10,028 bases of DNA from an uncultured Collinsella sp. (GTDB lineage: Bacteria > Actinomycetota > Coriobacteriia > Coriobacteriales > Coriobacteriaceae): assembly GCA_934658705.1 (NCBI GenBank), contig CAKUHP010000041.1, positions 1 through 10,028 of the forward strand. Reading direction: 5' to 3'. Below the pieces are notes generated by a model. The model saw only the letters and a list, made by a program, of their open reading frames with translations, made no database searches and was not told the origin of the DNA. The first letter of the stretch is position 1, and the number at the start of each line of letters is the position of its first letter. This document shows, piece by piece, positions 6,502-10,028 of the stretch. The position numbers and the translations under genes are program-made.

Positions 6502-7881
6502 TTAGAGGCGAACGGTAAAGGTAATCTGATGGTCGTGACCGGATACGGCAGCGGAGCCTCCGTGGGCCTCGGCAATGGCGCGCACCACGGATAGGCCCAC
6601 GTCCGAGCCGCCCGTCTTGGAACTGCGCGAAACATCTGCGCGATAGAAGCGATCGAACAGCCGGTCCAGGTCGCCCTCGGGCAGCTCGTCAACGACATTC
6701 GATACGACAAGCTCGGCCGAGGCTTTATCCGCACCGCGCGAAACGGCGCGCAGGCTCAGCTCAATCACGCTGTCCTCGCTCGCGTATCGCGTGGCGTTGT
6801 CCAGCAGCAGCTCAACCACCTGCGCCACCGCCGCGGCGTCGGCGTGGGCCCGCACGCCGCTCGCAATCGACGTCGACAGGCGCTTGCCGCGCGAAACCGC
6901 CACCGATTCAAACGGCGCCGCCACCTTGTCCACCGCTTCCGAAAGATCGATTGCCGCTATGGTAAAGCCGGCCGACCCCTCGTCCATGCGCGCCAAAAAC
7001 ACCAGACGCTCCGTGAGCGCCGTCAGTCGCGCGACCTGCTCGTGAATGCTCTGCGTCCACTCGCTCTCGCCGCTCTCGATCTCTTGCACCTCGTTGGCGG
7101 CATCGATCACTGCCAGCGGCGTCTTGATCTCGTGGCTCGCGTCGGTAATGAAGCGCTTCTGCTTGCTATAACTCTCGACCATCGGCCGAATCACCGCGCC
7201 CGAGGCAACCGTCACAATCGCCAATACCGCCAGCCAGCCAATGCAGCTGATGGCCACGCTGGCACTTAAAAACGAATGGAAGCTCGAAAGCTCACGTGAA
7301 CAGTCGACGAACACGTAGGTGGTCTCGTCATCCTGAACCGTAACCGTATAGCGGTAGTTACCAGAAAAGCCCGAGGTCCAGCCCTTGGAATATAGTCCAG
7401 CAGCGATACGGGCGGCACGCTTGGCACCCACCGCGGCAATGCGGGCCGTGTTGACATCGGTCACCTGCCCACCGGCAATCGACACTGTAAAGTAACGCGT
7501 GTCGAAGGGAGACTCCGCCGTCATGCCTTCAAAATGCCCGTCGCGAACAGCCGCCCGGTTATCGGTAGTGACCTTGCCGGCAGCCGCATCCTGACCGGGG
7601 TCGGTCTTAGGCTCGTTCTCCCAATCAATGCCGTCCTTGCCCGCCAAGATATAGTCCAGGCGAGCGTCGGCCATCTTGCAGACATGCGAGTAGTTGACGA
7701 CGTTGATGCCGGCAATGATGAGCGCGAGCACGGCGGTCACGGCACCCATGGCAACCAGGATGAACTTGCGGCGCAGGCGACGACCCATTGCGCTAGCGGC
7801 ATCGGCGCGCCCCGGATTACCCGAGTCCACACCCATGCCGAGCTTTGCTGCCATGCGCTTCCACCACGCGCTCGCGCTCAC
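6502..7881 (-). CDS. Two-component sensor histidine kinase
   Basis: A 459-residue membrane kinase that should phosphorylate the OmpR-type regulator encoded just upstream. Order: basic cytoplasmic start; TM1 around 40-61; extracytoplasmic sensor around 65-205; TM2 around 208-230; HisKA with H-box FITDASHEIKTPL (phospho-acceptor His250); HATPase with N-box LLLDNATRYA (Asn362), F-box LFDRFYRAD (408-416) and G2-box GGSDVGLSVV (424-433). The G1 box lacks the usual DxGxG (here VSNVVDELPEGD), as in many EnvZ/PhoR-like kinases. The G2 box has Asp where Gly is usual (GGSGLGL), which might affect the ATP lid. The start is GTG at 7881, two bases after the regulator stop, with GAGGAGGG inside the regulator's last codons; ATG 7854 is an alternative. 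The stimulus is unknown. Confidence 0.95.
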   Translation of the reverse strand: MSASAWWKRMAAKLGMGVDSGNPGRADAASAMGRRLRRKFILVAMGAVTAVLALIIAGINVVNYSHVCKMADARLDYILAGKDGIDWENEPKTDPGQDAAAGKVTTDNRAAVRDGHFEGMTAESPFDTRYFTVSIAGGQVTDVNTARIAAVGAKRAARIAAGLYSKGWTSGFSGNYRYTVTVQDDETTYVFVDCSRELSSFHSFLSASVAISCIGWLAVLAIVTVASGAVIRPMVESYSKQKRFITDASHEIKTPLAVIDAANEVQEIESGESEWTQSIHEQVARLTALTERLVFLARMDEGSAGFTIAAIDLSEAVDKVAAPFESVAVSRGKRLSTSIASGVRAHADAAAVAQVVELLLDNATRYASEDSVIELSLRAVSRGADKASAELVVSNVVDELPEGDLDRLFDRFYRADVSRSSKTGGSDVGLSVVRAIAEAHGGSAAVSGHDHQITFTVRL

Positions 7882-7883
7882 GC

Positions 7884-8567
7884 TTATTCGCCCTCCTCAA
7901 CAACCTCGAGCGAATAACCCTGGTTGCGCGATGCGCGAATGGCCACGTCGGCACCAAGTGCCGTCAGCTTTTTGCGCAGATACGAGATGTAGACCCACAC
8001 CACGTTGGCCCCCTCGGGCGCATCTTCGCCCCAGACCTCGAGCATCAAACGCTCGGTAGGCATGCGGGTACCGGCATTGCGCATAAAGAGTTCCATAAGC
8101 TGAAACTCGCGATTTGCCAGATGCTCCTCGCCCAAGGGACCCACCAGCGTGCACGCCGCCGTGTCGAGGCGTACGTTGCCCACGCTGAGCGTCGTGGCGT
8201 CGATAGCCGTGGCGGCACGCGTCATGGCGCGAATGCGCGCGAGCAGCTCCTTGGCGGCAAACGGCTTGGTCAGGTAGTCGTTGGCGCCGGCGTCCAGGCC
8301 CTCGACCTTATCGGACACCTCACTTTTGGCCGTGAGCATAATGATGGGCAGACGCTTACCGGCGGCACGCGTGCGTTTGAGCACCTCGATGCCATCCATG
8401 CCGGGCATCATAATGTCCAGAATTGCGGCGTCGTAATCGTTGGCGAGCAGATACTCGAGCGCCGTTAGGCCGTCGAGTGCCGTATCGACCTCGTAGTCGC
8501 TATGTTGAAGAATTGCGGTAAGGGCGCGGGAGAGGCCGGGTTCGTCCTCGGCAAGCATCAGCTTCAT
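7884..8567 (-). CDS. OmpR/PhoB-family response regulator
   Basis: A 227-residue transcription regulator of standard family length. Receiver domain (about 1-118): acidic Glu7/Asp8, phospho-acceptor Asp51 in AAILDIMMPGMDGIEVL, Thr79 in IIMLTAKSE, Lys101 in DYLTKPFAAKELLARIRA. Winged-helix DNA-binding domain (about 128-222): LANREFQLMELFMRNAG, RLMLEVWGEDAPEG, VWVYISYLRKKL, and the wing RNQGYSLE. The ATG at 8567 has AAAGGAG six nt upstream. It is the first gene of a two-gene operon with the kinase. An 11-bp direct repeat in its promoter region suggests that it controls its own transcription. Target genes are not evident; the ABC exporter pair in this window is far away, so a link would be speculation. 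Confidence 0.97.
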   Translation of the reverse strand: MKLMLAEDEPGLSRALTAILQHSDYEVDTALDGLTALEYLLANDYDAAILDIMMPGMDGIEVLKRTRAAGKRLPIIMLTAKSEVSDKVEGLDAGANDYLTKPFAAKELLARIRAMTRAATAIDATTLSVGNVRLDTAACTLVGPLGEEHLANREFQLMELFMRNAGTRMPTERLMLEVWGEDAPEGANVVWVYISYLRKKLTALGADVAIRASRNQGYSLEVVEEGE

Positions 8568-8611
8568 AGTTGCTCCTTTGGCGCATGGAAATACAGGTTT
8601 CGATACTGCCG

Positions 8612-8617
8612 ATAATA
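8612..8617 (-). promoter_or_regulatory. Putative -10 box of the regulator-kinase operon
   Basis: TATTAT on the minus strand, 45 bp before the ATG at 8567. The matching -35 position falls within the 11-bp direct repeats at 8630-8651 rather than on a TTGACA-like sequence, as expected for an activator-dependent promoter. Confidence 0.45.
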
Positions 8618-8629
8618 GCGCAGCGAAAG

Positions 8630-8651
8630 CTGCCTTAGCGCAGCCTTAGCG
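8630..8651 (-). promoter_or_regulatory. Tandem 11-bp direct repeat, likely OmpR-type operator
   Basis: On the minus strand CGCTAAGGCTG is followed at once by CGCTAAGGCAG: two 11-bp copies with one difference. OmpR/PhoB-type regulators bind as head-to-tail dimers to direct repeats with 11-bp spacing. The site overlaps the expected -35 of the regulator's own promoter, so autoregulation is likely. Confidence 0.6.
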
Positions 8652-8734
8652 GCTCAACCTGCATGTTTTTAAAAACGCTGGATAGGGCTTAGCCAAACTT
8701 AAGGCGCATATGCCGAGCGCCTGCCCGCGCGTCA

Positions 8735-8768
8735 GCCGCGAGAGGACAGCGACTCGTCCCTTCGCGGC
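8735..8768. other. Hairpin between the alkyltransferase and regulator genes
   Basis: GCCGCGA (8735-8741) pairs with TCGCGGC (8762-8768), and inside it GGAC (8744-8747) pairs with GTCC (8756-8759), separated by a 2x2 internal loop. It lies about 28 bp after the alkyltransferase stop codon. There is no T-run on the minus strand, so if it ends transcription it does so without a U-tract. Confidence 0.4.
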
Positions 8769-8795
8769 GCCTTATCCATGCAAAGCGTTCGAGCG

Positions 8796-9374
8796 TTATT
8801 CCTCGTACGCGCCCTCAAGCCGAAGCAGCCACTCCTTGCGATCAAGCCCGCCGGCATATCCGTTGAGTGAACCGTCGGCCGCAACCACACGATGGCACGG
8901 CACGACAATCGAAATGGGATTACGCGCAACCGCAGCGCCCACAGCACGGGGAGACACAACGGGGGCCTCATTACCCGGCACACGATGCCGTGCCGCGATA
9001 CGCTGGGCAATCTCGCCATACGTAGCAACTTCGCCACGCGGAATAGAAAGCAGCTCGAACCAAACCTCACGCTGAAACGCCGTGCCGATCATATGCAACG
9101 GCGGTGTAAACCGAGGCTCCTGACCAGCAAAATAAGCATTCAACCAAGCCCAAGAACGCTCAAGCACCGACGAGGCCGCACCATTTGCCGGATTCACCGA
9201 AGACATTCCCCCGGCACCAGAAACCGCATCGGCACCCTCGACATGCTCCGCATCTTCTTTAAGGAGCGTCGAGCCAAAATGCTCCTGCCCCTCAAACCAA
9301 AGCCCCGTCAAACCGCGGCCATCAGCGGCAAGCAGGATATCACCCAAAGGCGAAGCAAACGTCGTCGTGACCAC
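8796..9374 (-). CDS. ogt: Methylated-DNA--[protein]-cysteine S-methyltransferase
   Basis: A 192-residue suicide repair enzyme that transfers the alkyl group from O6-alkylguanine in DNA to its own cysteine. The C-terminal domain is complete: FQREVWFELLSIPRGEVATYGEIA (100-123, with Tyr119 in the helix-turn-helix), the Arg finger in SPRAVGAAVARNP (Arg143), the active site IVVPCHRVV with Cys160, and the closing NGYAGGLDRKEWLLRLE. The N-terminal domain is FASPLGDILLAADGRGLTGLWFEGQ, followed by an acidic and Gly/Ala-rich insertion (about 40-68) that is not part of the core fold. The GTG at 9374 is chosen for its AAAGGAG six nt upstream. A TATTAT (9402-9407, minus) may be its -10. There is no AdaA-like domain. 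It stands alone, so inducibility cannot be judged. The symbol reflects the Ogt/MGMT class. Confidence 0.95.
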   Translation of the reverse strand: MVTTTFASPLGDILLAADGRGLTGLWFEGQEHFGSTLLKEDAEHVEGADAVSGAGGMSSVNPANGAASSVLERSWAWLNAYFAGQEPRFTPPLHMIGTAFQREVWFELLSIPRGEVATYGEIAQRIAARHRVPGNEAPVVSPRAVGAAVARNPISIVVPCHRVVAADGSLNGYAGGLDRKEWLLRLEGAYEE

Positions 9375-9401
9375 CAGCGGCTCCTTTCAAAACTCCGCAA
9401 C

Positions 9402-9407
9402 ATAATA
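9402..9407 (-). promoter_or_regulatory. Possible -10 box of the alkyltransferase gene
   Basis: TATTAT on the minus strand, 27 bp before the GTG start. The nearest -35-like TTGTCT is only 13 bp away, which is too close, so the assignment is weak. Confidence 0.3.
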
Positions 9408-9468
9408 CCGCGAATTGTGCAGACAACCCCGCAGATACGCCCGAGCAGGTCCGCAACTGTCCAAGGGA

Positions 9469-9514
9469 GGGCGTTTTCTTTCTCGATATCGGCCGATACC
9501 GAGTCGCAACGCCC
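9469..9514. repeat. 46-bp hairpin with an inner 22-bp palindrome
   Basis: GGGCGTT (9469-9475) pairs with AACGCCC (9508-9514). The interior contains CTCG and CGAG around the perfect palindrome TATCGGCCGATA (inner span 9482-9503, with one mismatched A/C position pair). It lies upstream of the alkyltransferase gene. No T-run follows on either strand, so a terminator role is unlikely. Confidence 0.6.
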
Positions 9515-9533
9515 AAAACGCTGTCCGGTAAAA

Positions 9534-9717
9534 CGAAGGTGAATGGTTTTCCCGAGAAGTGAACGAGCAAAAACAAAGCCACGGAGCATCCGCATTTTTT
9601 GATAGCAAAACCGCAGGATTCATGCGATAAAACCGCAGGAAATGACTACCAGAAAATGCCGATGCTTCGAGAGTCCAAAATAGGTCGTTCACTTCTCAGG
9701 AAAACCATTCACCTTCG
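9534..9717. mobile_element. 184-bp MITE-like inverted-repeat element
   Basis: The ends form a 33-bp inverted repeat, 9534-9566 with 9685-9717, with a single mismatch (9553/9698); it begins CGAAGGTGAATGGTTTTCC. In the same register a second block pairs: AGCATCCGCATTTT (from 9585) with AAAATGCCGATGCT (to 9666), with one mismatch, separated from the ends by an unpaired stretch. The interior has two direct copies of AAAACCGCAGGA (around 9607-9618 and 9629-9640). There is no gene inside. I see no clear target-site duplication (AAAA on the left, ATTC on the right). A non-autonomous transposable element fits, but a structured non-mobile repeat is possible. Confidence 0.6.
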
Positions 9718-9744
9718 ATTCACATCAAGCCCGCAGTCACCTTA

Positions 9745-9773
9745 GGCAGCAGGCGCGAAGCGCCGCAGCTGCC
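9745..9773. repeat. GC-rich hairpin A of a pair
   Basis: Outer stem GGCAGC (9745-9750) with GCTGCC (9768-9773), inner stem GGCGC with GCGCC (9752-9764), GAA loop. The core GCGAAGC is known as an unusually stable DNA mini-hairpin. The same architecture recurs 52 bp downstream. Confidence 0.65.
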
Positions 9774-9796
9774 GGCCGCGCCCCACAGTCCCCCAA

Positions 9797-9825
9797 GGCG
9801 GCAGGCGCGAAGCGCCGAGGCCGCC
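9797..9825. repeat. GC-rich hairpin B of a pair
   Basis: The same layout as the hairpin at 9745, with inner stem and GAA loop identical (9804-9816). The outer stem is GGCGGC (9797-9802) with GCCGCC (9820-9825), so the differing base changed on both sides and pairing is kept. Confidence 0.65.
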
Positions 9826-9973
9826 GCCGGAACCAGGGCCCGCAACAGCCACGTGCCCCCACATCAGCCCAGCGGCCCCAACCAACAACGGCCCCATCGC
9901 AGGCCGCTCGCAGCAGCGTCACCCCAGGCGGGGGCCGGGCTTAGTTTTCAGAACACTCCGCACTGATATCTTC
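9826..9973. other. C-rich non-coding stretch
   Basis: Very C-rich on the plus strand, with many CCC and GCC runs. I see no convincing gene, promoter or RNA in it. With the elements at 9469, 9534, 9745 and 9797 it completes a gene-free interval from the alkyltransferase start to near the right edge. Confidence 0.5.
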
Positions 9974-9982
9974 TTAATTGAA

Positions 9983-10016
9983 GACGCCGATGGCGCATCC
10001 GTATACCATTGGCGTC
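9983..10016 (+). other. Hairpin at the right edge
   Basis: GACGCCGATGG (9983-9993) pairs with CCATTGGCGTC (10006-10016): 11 pairs with one G-U on the plus strand, loop of 12 nt. On the minus strand that pair becomes A-C. No T-run follows within the window. It may be a transcript-end structure or a further palindromic repeat; the gene beyond the edge is not visible. Confidence 0.5.
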
Positions 10017-10028
10017 GACACCATCAGA

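Noticed and set aside
6103..6594. Long plus-strand reading frame across the 62-bp array, and antisense frames there
   Set aside because: The repeat unit is not a multiple of three, so the peptide changes frame every unit; it has no domain-like sequence and overlaps the kinase 3' end.
8665..8676. GTTTTTAAAAAC palindrome upstream of the regulator
   Set aside because: It is a simple A/T-run symmetry; it may act as an UP-like element but there is no specific evidence.
9737..9922. A 61-codon minus-strand reading frame in the C-rich stretch
   Set aside because: It is rich in Arg, Ala, Gly and Cys, has no ribosome binding site and overlaps the paired hairpins; it reflects base composition.
9974..10028. 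Possible C-terminus of a minus-strand gene (ends AIGVFN-stop at 9974)
   Set aside because: Only 17 codons are visible, another frame could equally end further on, and the stretch overlaps a strong hairpin; it cannot be supported without sequence beyond the edge.

Overview
The window looks like chromosomal DNA from a high-GC Gram-positive gut actinobacterium, most likely a Coriobacteriia member such as Collinsella. This rests on base composition, gene style, GTG starts with strong AGGAG-type ribosome binding sites, and an Actinobacteria/Firmicutes-type SOS box. No marker gene is present, so the genus is an inference.

Layout. Positions 1-2628 (minus) hold an ABC exporter pair: a MacB/LolD-type ATPase followed by a large FtsX-like permease that runs off the left edge. 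Positions 2629-2901 are a control region with a dispersed hairpin repeat and a perfect LexA-type palindrome over the promoter of a GyrI-like gene (2902-3540, plus). Next comes a more A/T-rich segment with a possible small RNA and its terminator, then an Abi_2/HEPN abortive-infection gene (3710-4566) broken by a one-base frameshift. Positions 4621-6030 (plus) form a fluoride-resistance unit: a consensus-like promoter, a probable fluoride riboswitch whose 3' strand is also the 5' arm of an intrinsic terminator, and a CLC-F type fluoride/proton antiporter gene.

Positions 6031-6501 carry no gene. They contain five copies of an exactly 62-bp unit, each an imperfect palindrome, and a second copy of the dispersed hairpin that abuts the kinase stop codon. 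Positions 6502-8567 (minus) are a two-component system: an OmpR-type regulator followed after 2 nt by its histidine kinase. An 11-bp tandem direct repeat sits at the expected -35 of the regulator gene and suggests autoregulation. Positions 8796-9374 (minus) encode an O6-alkylguanine-DNA alkyltransferase. Positions 9391-10028 are repeat-rich: a 46-bp hairpin, a 184-bp MITE-like element with 33-bp terminal inverted repeats, two paralogous GC-rich hairpins with compensatory stem changes, and an 11-bp-stem hairpin at the right edge.

Functionally the window mixes stress and defence genes (fluoride export, DNA alkylation repair, a putative SOS-controlled GyrI-like protein, a decayed Abi gene) with envelope transport and signalling. 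The least explained parts are the 62-bp palindromic array, the inverted-repeat elements, and the possible small RNA ahead of the abi gene.
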